The position numbers and the translations under genes were made by a program. Positions 13,401-21,491 of a stretch of DNA of 29,259 nucleotides are shown in pieces (position 1 is the stretch's first letter; each line of letters starts with the position of its first letter). The stretch lies in the IMG/VR virus record IMGVR_UViG_3300033993_000945, positions 1-29,259 of that record. One strand, given 5' to 3'. Source of the DNA: a virus. The notes under the pieces are model-generated. The model searched no databases, had not been told where the DNA came from, and saw only the letters and a program-made list of their open reading frames with translations.

Positions 13401-16348
13401 TGGACGACTTCATGTCGTCGACCGGCGGACTTGAGTTCAAGCTTCGCGCAGTCAGCAACAACATCACGCAGATGGGCTTCGTACTTGGAGGCACGACGGG
13501 ACTGTTCGTCGGTCTCGGCGCCGTCATCGCGGGGCAGGCGGCCGTTGGGCTCATCAAATGGATCAACAACGGCCGTTCGGCAGAAGACCAGACAAAAGCG
13601 CTCAACGAGGCGTTGGCACGACAGAAGAGCTTGGTCGAGGAGTTGGCAGAGGCGTTCAAGTCGCTTGGGGAATCCATGTCTCGCGGAACGCTTTCTGCCG
13701 TGGGTGAGCAGGCCGCTGATTTCGCTCGTCAGGTCGAAGAAATCCAGAAGAAGCAAGCGGAGGTTCGCAAAAGCAGAGTCGCGGACCTTGATCCAGAAGT
13801 TCAAAAAGAGAGAGCCGAGCAAAACAAGCTTAAGGGCCAGTTGGAAAAGGAGACGGACCCCGGCAGACGAATCGCTATAACTCGCGAGATGGCAGATTCG
13901 CAACGCCGCGAGCGGGACGCAAGCGCCGCCGCCGTTGCAAGACTGCCAGCCGAGGATGAGGCAAGGGTCAGGGTTCGCGAGTCAATGATTCGCATAGGTC
14001 TCTCAGAGCTAGGCCCGAACCGTGGCGATGACCCAACGAGAGGGGCAAGAGAGCAGCAAGTACGAGAGCGAGCGGCCGCCAGGGCGGAAGCGATACCCGT
14101 AGGCGCTCGGCCCGAGGACATCCGAGCCCAGATGGCGGGCGTGAACCAGCAAATCGAAGACGCGAAGGCCGCCGCCGCCAAGCCGAGTCCGCTGGGGTTT
14201 GCGACATCGGAAGTAGCAGCCAAGGAAATACTGAAGCTTGAGCAGCTTCTCAGAAGTCTTGAGCAACCGCTCGCAAAAGCCATCGATGACGCCGCCGTTG
14301 AGATCGCAGACTCCTCTCGCGGTCCCGCCGAGCAAATCCGTCAAGCGCAGGAAGAGGTTGCCAAGGCCGTCGAAGCTGGCTTGCCAGGAGCCCGCGTATT
14401 CGGCGCGGAGCTGGACAAAATCGGCGGCAGGCTGTCGGAAGCATACAAGAAGCTGAGAGAGGTCGTTTCCGGCAAAGACGCCAGCGGCAGGGAGCTGACA
14501 GTCGACGAGAAGGAAGCCCGCACCAGGCAGGCGCAAGGCGAAATCGACGGCCTCAACGCCGAACGCGTCCGCATCGCCGCCCAGGCCGACGCCTTCCGCT
14601 ACGAACGCACTGTTGATCCGCAGCGGCAGATTGATGCGAGGATGGCCCGCGCCCGCAGCAACCTGGGGGCCGCCGGCCTCGAGGACGGCCGCATCGCCCG
14701 TCGTATGCGGGAGATTGAGAACGAGCGGGCGACCATCCAGCGACAGTCGACATTGCCTGAGTTCCAGAATCCTCTAGCGCAGGGAGCCTTGCAGAAGCGA
14801 GAGCAGGCACTAAACGCGGAAGCCGCCGCCATCGAGGCTGCGACGATCGCGATCAAGGCATTCGCCGCCGCCCTTGATCAGGCATCGCAGGAATCAAAGA
14901 GCAATCTAAACGCCGCGCAGCAGGCCGCCGACGAGGCACGCAGGGCCGATCTGGGCAACAGCACGCCGCAGACGCGAGAGGCCCGCCAGCGAGCAGAGGC
15001 AGACCTTCAACGGCAGCGCGAGGCCGAGCAAAAAGTGCAGGTCGAGGTCGCAGTCGCGCGAGATCAATTGGAGAAGCTACAGAAAACAGACGCCGACCGG
15101 ATAAGGCAGATTGACGAAGAGTTGAAGGGCGGCGGAAAACCAGCCGACAAGGCCAGGGCTCAACTTGCCGAAGAGCGTGCGGCAGTGGAGGCGAAGGTCA
15201 GCGGCAGCAACTCGGCGGCCACCTCCGATGCCGAGCAGGCGAGAAAGAGGAGTGAGGCCGCGAAGGCACGCAGGCTGGCTGTTCTTGACGAATTCAAAGC
15301 CGCAAAAGACCTGGGAATTGACACAACAGGCATGCAACTTGGTGCCGTCAGGGAAGCAATTCGAGGTGCAGGCCGTGGAGATGTTGCCGACAAGCTTGCA
15401 AAACGAAGTGATGCGACTTTTGACGAAATGCTCAATGCCGGATTCGCCGCGGAAGAGGCTGGATCAGGGCTCTGGGACGCCATCACGCAGGCGGGCGAGG
15501 AACTCGCGGCCGCCACGGCTCGCCGAGCCGAAGTCGTCAACGAAGGCACCGCACGACTTGCCGAAATGGACGCGAAGATCGCGGCCGTGCCAGCGGGCGA
15601 TGGTCGTGAGGAGCTTATCCGCGAGCGTGCCGCGCTCTCGGCAAAGCTGGAGGCCAGGGCTCTTGAGTTTCAGGACAAAGTCGACAAGGCAGGGCTTGAC
15701 GCTAGTTCGCGAGAAGAGGAGCAGCGTAAGTCTGCTGCCCGCGGTCTCGATCTTGCTAGGACGCCATCAGGGAAGTTTGCAGAACAGACCAATAGGGGGC
15801 TGGCAGATATTCAGGCTTACTTCCAGCGGCGTATCGACGAGAACCGCGGCCTTCGGCCAGTCGGCGACGCCGAGGCCCAGGCCGCCTCCGAGGAACGCTT
15901 CCGCAGGGAACGCGAGAAGGAAGCGCGCACGGCGACTGCCGAAGGCCGAGGTCGCGATCTCGGCATGACCGACCGCGAGCGATTCCGTCGCGACTTCGCC
16001 GAAGGCGCAGGTGCCGACATCAACGCCCGCGCCAAGCAGCTTCGCGATGGCGGCCAAGACCCGACCGACTTCCTCCGCCAAGCTATCTCCAACCAGATGA
16101 AGCAAGTAGCTCCAATGCTTCAGTCATTCCAAGACGAACGGCAGAACGCCCTGCTCCAAGGCCCATCCCGCGCCGCCCTCAACGTCTCCGACGTGTCGAC
16201 GAGTCAGGGGCAGAGCGAACTCACTAGGCTTCTGCGAGGCGACGACCCGGCGAAGGACGTGAACCTCGCCGAGCTACAGAGGCAGACTCAGGCGCTCGAG
16301 GACATCAAGAACACACTCAAGGACGCAAACCCCGGAGTCCTGCTGTAA
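10487..16348 (+). CDS. Tape measure protein
   Basis: 1953 aa, by far the largest gene and immediately downstream of the chaperone pair, as in siphoviruses. The start G-Y-L-G-K-I-S-A-I-V-S-A-N-T-A-D-F is typical. The protein is nearly all Ala/Lys/Glu/Arg-rich helix. Diverged ~100-aa repeats start near residues 461, 558 and 662, each opening V-x-x-x-x-A-K-K and, in the first two, containing N-F/A-F-V-I-x-x-x-x-Q-N and a R-Q-x-x-x-P tail. A single hydrophobic stretch (about residues 996-1026, G/V/L/F-rich) is the membrane-type segment usual in this family, used at DNA entry. Length predicts a tail of about 290 nm using 0.15 nm per residue. No peptidase or lysozyme motif was recognised. Confidence 0.93.
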   Translation: MASGYLGKISAIVSANTADFQSKLNASAKDVQSFARSVQSNLTSASRDAARSFESIYTPLQKFERSLQAAASMKLSFKGFAGAVKDVDVLRQRLGSMKDSQISLVLKASGLKNITEVREALVGLRAKDLQIVAKVGGIEKVRELRALSAEKRVDFAINLIDSGLGRKLADAKSKVQELKAAVASVRDGGTVPEGGVGGLASEYREATAEVRRLQELGRQSIKTTLGVNVQKDADVDRILQAAERADAIRLPVVLDVLGEAAVKEAVTQSQRLRSVAEQINKPFGEAVGKLQAMSIETQAGLLPAFKRVQAQVESLKSNIESGVLPATAIAQQFDEVEKRALAAAGAVGRLAEAEQKTARLKTGRELAFAAPQLAATLGRGEEVGNRAASLPSSVIQANPRIAEMLTEIDGLANKAVAAFAKLESRAARGLDTSSSQKQVDALRAKLEVLFDEFDRTYQIHVDTEQAKKDFDELTAKAAAMRERNAFVITGRPQNMEQADARRGQLEGDISGLDRSQRQNYKPLLEDASLARLMGDLDKVNDVLDQIAFKVATDKAFNVKTAQAKKDLNDLKATMDSLRDESNFVISAKVQNAGQAEAEIKRIVGSMEQLDAGQRQALQPKVDAAISSLGAKDAKTGLPDIAAMSAAVKDLSDAAENELVIKVKADEAKKSVDSLKDSLGSIADRIGDPSEPVDRLRKAVDAANAAIAKMPAGALKTKLEGDLNSEKIRIEAMARPSAPPPIPVNIDAAAGRANAIAAAAVAGTPAKAASNPLGADFGTAERQVASLQSTVMSLQSSLEKLPVPMQAQFIPAINKVRDAFQKLTPSSTAAEIDAVTKKAAGLERAFARAGQAAEFGGTLGEALNAAAITKTEKQLGFIRSKLLEVGATASGPVAAAFNAYSAAAAAAANAGVSGTAATTKQLDGLIAKIGEALVAEGKLTAAQGKAFSKSVGDVGRAGADKFALFLNQAAFAVDDFMSSTGGLEFKLRAVSNNITQMGFVLGGTTGLFVGLGAVIAGQAAVGLIKWINNGRSAEDQTKALNEALARQKSLVEELAEAFKSLGESMSRGTLSAVGEQAADFARQVEEIQKKQAEVRKSRVADLDPEVQKERAEQNKLKGQLEKETDPGRRIAITREMADSQRRERDASAAAVARLPAEDEARVRVRESMIRIGLSELGPNRGDDPTRGAREQQVRERAAARAEAIPVGARPEDIRAQMAGVNQQIEDAKAAAAKPSPLGFATSEVAAKEILKLEQLLRSLEQPLAKAIDDAAVEIADSSRGPAEQIRQAQEEVAKAVEAGLPGARVFGAELDKIGGRLSEAYKKLREVVSGKDASGRELTVDEKEARTRQAQGEIDGLNAERVRIAAQADAFRYERTVDPQRQIDARMARARSNLGAAGLEDGRIARRMREIENERATIQRQSTLPEFQNPLAQGALQKREQALNAEAAAIEAATIAIKAFAAALDQASQESKSNLNAAQQAADEARRADLGNSTPQTREARQRAEADLQRQREAEQKVQVEVAVARDQLEKLQKTDADRIRQIDEELKGGGKPADKARAQLAEERAAVEAKVSGSNSAATSDAEQARKRSEAAKARRLAVLDEFKAAKDLGIDTTGMQLGAVREAIRGAGRGDVADKLAKRSDATFDEMLNAGFAAEEAGSGLWDAITQAGEELAAATARRAEVVNEGTARLAEMDAKIAAVPAGDGREELIRERAALSAKLEARALEFQDKVDKAGLDASSREEEQRKSAARGLDLARTPSGKFAEQTNRGLADIQAYFQRRIDENRGLRPVGDAEAQAASEERFRREREKEARTATAEGRGRDLGMTDRERFRRDFAEGAGADINARAKQLRDGGQDPTDFLRQAISNQMKQVAPMLQSFQDERQNALLQGPSRAALNVSDVSTSQGQSELTRLLRGDDPAKDVNLAELQRQTQALEDIKNTLKDANPGVLL

Positions 16349-17400
16349 TGCCGAAGCTCGTATCAGAACTCGCGCAGGGCAAATCATTCAGCCGCAGCGC
16401 CGAAGGCGGCACGCTCGCAGATCGGGCGACGCGAACGTGGAAGATTCTGCTCAACACGCCGAATGAGTCGTTCAACATCGCGCAGGCTGTCGGCGTTAAC
16501 ATCGGCGACCCGTTGGGGAGCGCGAATCCGATTCCGTGCGTCAGCCTGGACGTGAAGGCTGACGGCGAAAGCCGGCTGGTGCGGATCGTCACTGCTGAGT
16601 ACCGAAGCAGCCCGAGCATCGGCGGCACAGACCCTGGGCTCCAAGAGCCCGCCGTCCGGCCTGCGATGTACTCGATGACCACGTCGCTGACGGAAATCGC
16701 GGCCTGGGGCGGGTCGCTCGTGTCTGGGGGGGCGTCCGGCGATTGGTCGCCCATGATCAACCCAGTAGGAGACTTGGTCGATGGGATCACGCGGCTCGAG
16801 CCCGTCGTGAACATCAATGTTGACCAATACTCATACAGCGACATGAGCCAGTTGCTCGCCTACTGCGGGTACGTCAACAGCGACGGATTCACGTTCTCGA
16901 ACCTCTCGATCGGCGTCCACTGCTGCATGCTCCAGAGCATCTCGTCGAACGCGGTGGTCGAGCAGTTCGGCGACGTGACATTTCGTGGCTTCAAAGTGTC
17001 CTTTGGTTTCGCCGTCAGGGCGCACTGGACCCTCACGCGAAATGGCTTCCAGGCCATCGGGTGGGACATGGCCGTGCCGCAAACGGGGTTTAATATCAAA
17101 AACTCCAACAGCGGCGGCGCAGACCAAGAGACTCTTATGTGGGAGATGGACGACGGCAAGGTCAAAATGCCTCTGGTCTTGGTGAAGCCCGGCCAACGAG
17201 TCCCCGCACAGGTCACAATCGCTGCCGGTAACGGGAGCTGGGCGCAGCGGCCAGCGTCGAGGCCCGTGGCCCTGAACGATGACGGCACGCCGCGGTCGCC
17301 GAGCGCCTCGCCGCCGGTCCTTATCAACCGCATCTGCATCCAGCCTGAGATGGCGTTTGGCACCAACTTCTCGAACTTTGGCATCCGCTGGTTCGCATAG
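16348..17400 (+). CDS. Putative distal tail protein, unknown family
   Basis: 350 aa; its ATG shares a base with the tape measure stop (TAATG). The N-terminus has T-W-K-I-L-L-N-T-P-N-E-S-F-N-I-A-Q-A-V-G then I-G-D-P, followed by a strand L-V-R-I-V-T-A-E-Y-R-S. Later parts alternate strands and Gly/Asn/Ser loops, with F-G-D-V-T-F-R-G-F-K-V-S-F and a Pro/Ser-rich segment near 310. The gene directly after the tape measure usually encodes the distal tail protein, and the all-beta look agrees, but I do not recognise a distal-tail signature. No enzyme motif. Confidence 0.55.
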   Translation: MPKLVSELAQGKSFSRSAEGGTLADRATRTWKILLNTPNESFNIAQAVGVNIGDPLGSANPIPCVSLDVKADGESRLVRIVTAEYRSSPSIGGTDPGLQEPAVRPAMYSMTTSLTEIAAWGGSLVSGGASGDWSPMINPVGDLVDGITRLEPVVNINVDQYSYSDMSQLLAYCGYVNSDGFTFSNLSIGVHCCMLQSISSNAVVEQFGDVTFRGFKVSFGFAVRAHWTLTRNGFQAIGWDMAVPQTGFNIKNSNSGGADQETLMWEMDDGKVKMPLVLVKPGQRVPAQVTIAAGNGSWAQRPASRPVALNDDGTPRSPSASPPVLINRICIQPEMAFGTNFSNFGIRWFA

Positions 17401-17414
17401 GCCGAAGGTGAATA

Positions 17415-18026
17415 ATGTCTCTGACACTGCCCATCAACCGTCGCGTGACCGTAAGCGAGCGGCGCAACTACACGCTGACCTACAGTTTCTGCGATTTCAC
17501 CAACGTCCCAGCGTCAGGCAGCCAGATACTCGCGAAAGCGCTGCCGCGATTTCAGGGTTTTCTTTCCGATGTCGGCTTTTGGCAAGAAACCACCTCGAGC
17601 CCCTACGCGACCTACGCCAGCCGCCGCACCTTTGGGACCGGCGACATGCTCTGGCGACAGACAGGAACTCGAAGCGGAAAAGAAAGCCAGTTCTCCGCCA
17701 CGAGGGATTACAACGTCTACACGAAGGTTGTCACAGCCGTCGATCTGCCGGTGAGCATAGGCGGCGGCCTGCTGTCTGTCACGATTCCGTTCGGCGCGAC
17801 GTTTACACGCAGACTGCTCGATAACAATGCGATGGATTTAGAGGACACATTCATCGGAAACGACCCGATGAATTACTATTATTACATCTCCGTCGCTGGC
17901 TCTCAGTACGCAGGCGGCTCTCTGGCGGTCGGCGTTGGCTCGATCGTCGTGGAGATCGACTTGGGGCAGCCCGCCCCTGTCACGCCAGTGACTCCGCCCA
18001 CGGTGTGCTCCGTAGAGATCGCATAA
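17415..18026 (+). CDS. Hypothetical tail-tip protein
   Basis: 203 aa from ATG 17415, preceded by AAGGTGA. Mixed beta content with aromatic clusters (Y-N-Y-Y-Y-Y-I near 150), a G-G-G-L-L-S-V-T-I-P-F-G-A-T-F strand region, and a Pro/Thr-rich end P-A-P-V-T-P-V-T-P-P-T. No membrane segment or catalytic motif. Tail-tip placement is from position only. Not recognised. Confidence 0.5.
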   Translation: MSLTLPINRRVTVSERRNYTLTYSFCDFTNVPASGSQILAKALPRFQGFLSDVGFWQETTSSPYATYASRRTFGTGDMLWRQTGTRSGKESQFSATRDYNVYTKVVTAVDLPVSIGGGLLSVTIPFGATFTRRLLDNNAMDLEDTFIGNDPMNYYYYISVAGSQYAGGSLAVGVGSIVVEIDLGQPAPVTPVTPPTVCSVEIA

Positions 18027-18035
18027 GGCTACTTC

Positions 18036-18806
18036 ATGTCTGGCAAATACCTCATCGGCGAGAGTCTCCGCGAGAAGCTGAAAAGCACGATCGCGAAGGT
18101 GGACTCTATCCCCTTTGGCGGGCCGGTGAGCCGGATACCGACGATCGCCAGCAGCGACGGGCCGACCTATGTGCCCAAGGTCTTTCGCGTTTGCACCGCA
18201 ACAGGTGCATGGCCGATAAATTCGTCAAAGACCGTGACTTTCTACGGTGTCACGTCCACGCCGAACACGGTCGACGTTGTCAATCAGATCGTCAGCCTAC
18301 CCGCCCCTAGGAGCACGGCGACCAGCCGCATCGTCAACGTGGCGAAAGACGGCACGCAGTGGTATCTGATCAGCTTTCAGATGGGGACGCAAACCGCAGT
18401 GTTTGCTACAGCCACGCAAACCATGACGTTTGTCGGCACGGGTTCGACGCAGGCGATTACGTTCGTCGGAGCAGCATCGACGCAGACGATTTCGTTTGTG
18501 GGAAGAGCGGCGACGGAGACGATTTCTTACCCCACGCTCGGGCCGACGGTAAACGCGCTGGTGGACGTTTCTGCCGTTCTCAACACCAACAACTGCACCA
18601 TCACGGTCAACAAAACTACGAGGAGCGTGCAGACTGTTGGAAGCATGCAGTCAGCCACTGTGGTCAATATAGCGGGCACGCAAACGGCCACGGTGGTCAA
18701 CATGGCAGGCACGCAAACAGCCACGATCATGTCCATGTCCGGCACGCAGACCGCCACTGTATTTGCCGGCACGTTCACGGCAACATACATCACGCTGGAG
18801 CTGTGA
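18036..18806 (+). CDS. Protein with two blocks of 11-residue TQT repeats
   Basis: 256 aa. Residues ~1-115 are an unrecognised mixed domain. Residues ~118-169 contain successive units TQTMTFVGTGS, TQAITFVGAAS, TQTISFVGRAA, TETISYPTLGP; residues ~202-250 contain SMQSATVVNIA, GTQTATVVNMA, GTQTATIMSMS, GTQTATVFAGT. Every unit is 11 residues. The regular Thr-x-Thr and hydrophobic alternation suggests a beta-solenoid or repetitive beta stalk. A fibre-like or adhesion role at the tail tip is inferred from position and repeats. No family recognised. Confidence 0.55.
   Translation: MSGKYLIGESLREKLKSTIAKVDSIPFGGPVSRIPTIASSDGPTYVPKVFRVCTATGAWPINSSKTVTFYGVTSTPNTVDVVNQIVSLPAPRSTATSRIVNVAKDGTQWYLISFQMGTQTAVFATATQTMTFVGTGSTQAITFVGAASTQTISFVGRAATETISYPTLGPTVNALVDVSAVLNTNNCTITVNKTTRSVQTVGSMQSATVVNIAGTQTATVVNMAGTQTATIMSMSGTQTATVFAGTFTATYITLEL
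18387..18543 (+). repeat. 33-bp coding repeat, block A (TQT units)
   Basis: About four to five imperfect 33-bp units in frame, each encoding an 11-residue T-Q/E-T-x-T/S-F-V-G unit. Third-position variation exceeds amino-acid variation, so selection is on the protein. Confidence 0.55.
18639..18791 (+). repeat. 33-bp coding repeat, block B (GTQTATV units)
   Basis: Four to five imperfect 33-bp units, each with GTQTAT or close variant. Units share much of their DNA sequence (GGCACGCA[AG]AC...GCCAC), implying recent expansion or ongoing slippage compared with block A. Confidence 0.6.
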
Positions 18807-18807
18807 C

Positions 18808-19461
18808 ATGGTTTGCCCGTGCTGCGTAAAATACTGCCACGCACCAAGCCCTTGCCAAAAAGAAATCCGCATTCGCGCGACCTGGGGACCAGTCACGGGC
18901 GTGTCGACGCTAGTGCTGGCCCCCCAAGGCGCTAACGGTGCATGCGGGACAACCTCGGGCGGTCTTTCTGGCACTGGGCGGTTTTCTTCATTCTTAGGGC
19001 GATGCACTGACACGGGCCAAAATCCACACTATGACGCAACCGCCAGCATTCAGATCGGCTGGTCCCAAAACGCCGATGGTCGTTACGCCTTGCCATCCTG
19101 CTGTCGACGTACTGGGCAGCGAACCGCAGAGATTTTTGGAGGCGGGATAGGCTGCCTGATAGATCATGGGCCACTGTATTTATTTGGGCGACAACGCTCC
19201 TATCGTTTTTCGTTTGCGTCGCTCGACGCCGCCGCAGTGGTGACGCAGTTCGGTGTGAATGACGTAGGAGGCACAACGCCCTGCGGCGAGGCGCTCTGGC
19301 AGGATTTCTTTCAAGAGCCGCCAGAGATAGAGCTAATCGTGACGGGCAACCCGCCGGATTTTTGTGACAGGTCGGAGTTTCTGGGCGGCTTTCCTGCCGT
19401 GAGCGGGCCTTACGGCACTAACGTGCAGTGCTTGGCTTCCTGCGGAAACCCGCTCCCATGA
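18808..19461 (+). CDS. Cysteine-rich hypothetical protein
   Basis: 217 aa from ATG 18808, one base after the previous stop; an earlier in-frame start at 18763 would run into the repeat gene and is not favoured. It has about 14 cysteines, including the opening C3-P-C5-C6-x3-C10-x5-C16 cluster, a C-C pair near residue 96 and three more near the end. The middle is Gly/Thr/Ser-rich. Without a signal peptide these residues more likely bind metal or form disulfides in the virion after release. Not recognised. Confidence 0.55.
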   Translation: MVCPCCVKYCHAPSPCQKEIRIRATWGPVTGVSTLVLAPQGANGACGTTSGGLSGTGRFSSFLGRCTDTGQNPHYDATASIQIGWSQNADGRYALPSCCRRTGQRTAEIFGGGIGCLIDHGPLYLFGRQRSYRFSFASLDAAAVVTQFGVNDVGGTTPCGEALWQDFFQEPPEIELIVTGNPPDFCDRSEFLGGFPAVSGPYGTNVQCLASCGNPLP

Positions 19462-19943
19462 TCACATGCCACCGCTCGCACCTTGAAGCCCGTTGCGCCG
19501 AGCGAGGCTACACGCTTGACGAGGTTCTGCCATGTGTAGTCTCGCAGGACGGCGACGATTGGACGATTGACGTGGAGCATCCGGCGTTCCCAAGGACGCC
19601 CAGGGCGGGATACGAGCCGTTGCGGCTAGAACCCATGACCGACCTCGCCCGCACCGACGCGCCCTCGTTCCTCGCCAAGGTAAGGAACTTCGCTATTGCC
19701 GCTGTCTCGCACGTCGCTGCGGGGATGCCGACATGCAGCGATGAGGAGATCATCAGAAGGCACGACATATGCCTGGACTGCGAGCACCTCCAAAACAACG
19801 CCTGCAACCTCTGCGGATGCTCGGTGTCGAGGGCTGCGGGTTATGTCAGCAAGCTCTCGTGGGCCGACCAATCCTGCCCGGCTGGCAAGTGGGGGCCGGT
19901 CGCTGCTAGCACGCCTGCAACCAAAAACAGCATTGACCCCTAA
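19458..19943 (+). CDS. Cys-knuckle (metal-binding-like) protein
   Basis: 161 aa from ATG 19458 in an ATGA overlap. The N-terminal unit C-H-R-S-H-L-E-A-R followed by G-Y-T-L-D-E-V-L-P-C-V-V and then D-G-D-D-W-T-I-D-V-E-H-P resembles a motif I associate with uncultured phage tail-region proteins. The C-terminal part holds C105-x2-C108-x7-C116-x2-C119-G-C121 and S-C140-P-A-G-K-W, a knuckle pattern fit for zinc or iron. Function unknown. Confidence 0.6.
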   Translation: MITCHRSHLEARCAERGYTLDEVLPCVVSQDGDDWTIDVEHPAFPRTPRAGYEPLRLEPMTDLARTDAPSFLAKVRNFAIAAVSHVAAGMPTCSDEEIIRRHDICLDCEHLQNNACNLCGCSVSRAAGYVSKLSWADQSCPAGKWGPVAASTPATKNSIDP

Positions 19944-19967
19944 AGCCTACTAGGCGACACTATCCCT

Positions 19968-20189
19968 ATGGGCAAGGCACCTCCACCTGACGCGAAGGGG
20001 TTCGTCTTCTCGGATGACGACGACGACGAGATTACGGGCGGCGGCGTCCCCGACGAAGACGGGTGGATTCACCTCAAGGGCAAAACGGATGGACTTGGCG
20101 AAGGAGATTCTGGAAAGCGCAAAGCCGTCGGCAGGAAACCAAAGCTGGTTCAGCGCTCTGTCCGAAGAGCACCAAAGCGCAATCCTTGA
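19968..20189 (+). CDS. Possible small acidic-to-basic protein overlapping the next gene
   Basis: 73 aa from ATG 19968. The N-terminal half (D-D-D-D-D-E followed by D-E-D-G-W-I-H-L-K) looks like coding sequence; the last ~35 residues overlap the next reading frame and are Lys/Arg-rich, as an out-of-frame read would be. No clear ribosome binding site. It may be a separate gene or the N-terminal part of the next protein after a frame change. Confidence 0.35.
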   Translation: MGKAPPPDAKGFVFSDDDDDEITGGGVPDEDGWIHLKGKTDGLGEGDSGKRKAVGRKPKLVQRSVRRAPKRNP

Positions 20190-20334
20190 GGTCCGCGACT
20201 CCTGGCGAAAGACGGCCAAGGCCAGCGGAGTCTCGGCCAGCCAGATGGCGAAGACGATCGTCGACAAGCTCGCGGCACGCGGCTACGAGGTCGTCAAATA
20301 CCGACAGGTGCAACGATGGCTGACACAGGGCTAA
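20089..20334 (+). CDS. Small helical, HTH-like protein
   Basis: 81 aa from ATG 20089, chosen because upstream residues in this frame look non-coding. It reads L-A-K-E-I-L-E-S-A-K, then W-F-S-A-L-S-E-E-H-Q-S-A-I-L-E-V-R-D-S-W and S-A-S-Q-M-A-K-T-I-V-D-K-L, ending V-K-Y-R-Q-V-Q-R-W-L. Three helices with a final 'V..WL' recognition-like helix suggest a DNA-binding fold. Overlaps the metallophosphoesterase start by 19 nt. Confidence 0.55.
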   Translation: MDLAKEILESAKPSAGNQSWFSALSEEHQSAILEVRDSWRKTAKASGVSASQMAKTIVDKLAARGYEVVKYRQVQRWLTQG

Positions 20335-21491
20335 CCGGCGACATCCTCTCGGCCGCAGCAGCGGCGTCCACCCCGAAGCCGGCCCAAGACGCCGAGCAGG
20401 TGACGCAGCGGCGCGACGGCGACGTACTCGAGGCGAGGTCGACGAGCCGTCGAATCAAAACGGTCGCCGATCTCCTCGAGCACATCGAGGCTGACTTATC
20501 CAAATACGATGTAGCCGCATCTGAAGCCACCAAATGGGAGGTCGCGACCGCCGACGCAAGCGGCGAACCGACGGTTACCGAACTTCATCGCGTGTGGGTG
20601 AGGCTCAAGCCCAAGGCAGGCCCAGGAGTCAAGGAAATCGTCGAGGCGATGATCGCCGGGGCGAACTTGCCCAGGACGAAGCAGAAGCCAAACAAGCCCA
20701 AGGGGCGAGGCGACCTGTGGCAGGTTGTCGTCATTGCTGACACCCATTTCGGAAAATACGCCTGGGCGAAGTCGACCGGCCACGATGACTACGATCTGTC
20801 GATTGCCGAGAAGATGGTCGGCGAGGCGGGGATGTCCCTGATCGATATAGGCGACTCTTATCAGCCGGCCCGCCGCACGATCCTGTTCCTTGGTGACCTT
20901 TTCAACGCCGACGGGCCTGCCGGGAACACGACGGCGGGGACGCCGCAGGACAACGACGGGCGGTTTCAGAAGATGATCCAAGTCGGCTGCGACACGCTCA
21001 TCGGTCTTGTCGAGCGGTCTGCTACCACCGTCCCAACAGACGTGCTTGTCGTCAACGGGAATCACGACGAGACCTTGACGGCTGCGTTTCGGCGCATCCT
21101 GCAAGAGCGTTTCCGAAACGATGGCAGGGTCGCAGTATCCCCTCGCTACACGCGGCGGCAATACGTCACGCATGGCAGCAACTTGATCGGCGCGGCCCAC
21201 GGCGACAAAGCGAAGAAGCGGCTGCCGCAGATCATGGCGATGGAAGCATCGGCCGAGTGGTCGCGGTGCTGGTATCGAGAGTTCCACACCGGCCACTACC
21301 ACGCCCAGGCCGCCGAACGGTCGATCGAGTCTGTGGATTCAGTGGTGCTTAGAACCGCCCCCTCGATCACTCCGCCGGATGAGTGGCATTCGGGGAGCGG
21401 CTACATTTGCTCGCGCCAGTGCATGGAAACATTTATCTACCTCCCCGAAGGCGGCCTCACAGCCATGCACATCGCGGGGCCGACCCGATGA
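20316..21491 (+). CDS. Metallophosphoesterase (calcineurin-like)
   Basis: 391 aa. Metal-binding motifs appear in order: D142-x-H144 in I-A-D-T-H-F-G, G-D194 in F-L-G-D-L-F-N, G-N249-H250-D251-E, A-H-G-D, and G-H327-Y-H329. All the blocks needed for a binuclear metal centre are present. The N-terminal ~110 residues carry I-K-T-V-A-D-L-L-E-H-I-E-A-D and a T-K-W-E-V strand, an extension I associate with phage members of the family. Likely substrates are nucleic acids or nucleotides; the sequence does not choose. It heads a three-gene run with nucleotide-metabolism enzymes, overlapping the deaminase by 4 nt. Confidence 0.85.
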   Translation: MADTGLTGDILSAAAAASTPKPAQDAEQVTQRRDGDVLEARSTSRRIKTVADLLEHIEADLSKYDVAASEATKWEVATADASGEPTVTELHRVWVRLKPKAGPGVKEIVEAMIAGANLPRTKQKPNKPKGRGDLWQVVVIADTHFGKYAWAKSTGHDDYDLSIAEKMVGEAGMSLIDIGDSYQPARRTILFLGDLFNADGPAGNTTAGTPQDNDGRFQKMIQVGCDTLIGLVERSATTVPTDVLVVNGNHDETLTAAFRRILQERFRNDGRVAVSPRYTRRQYVTHGSNLIGAAHGDKAKKRLPQIMAMEASAEWSRCWYREFHTGHYHAQAAERSIESVDSVVLRTAPSITPPDEWHSGSGYICSRQCMETFIYLPEGGLTAMHIAGPTR

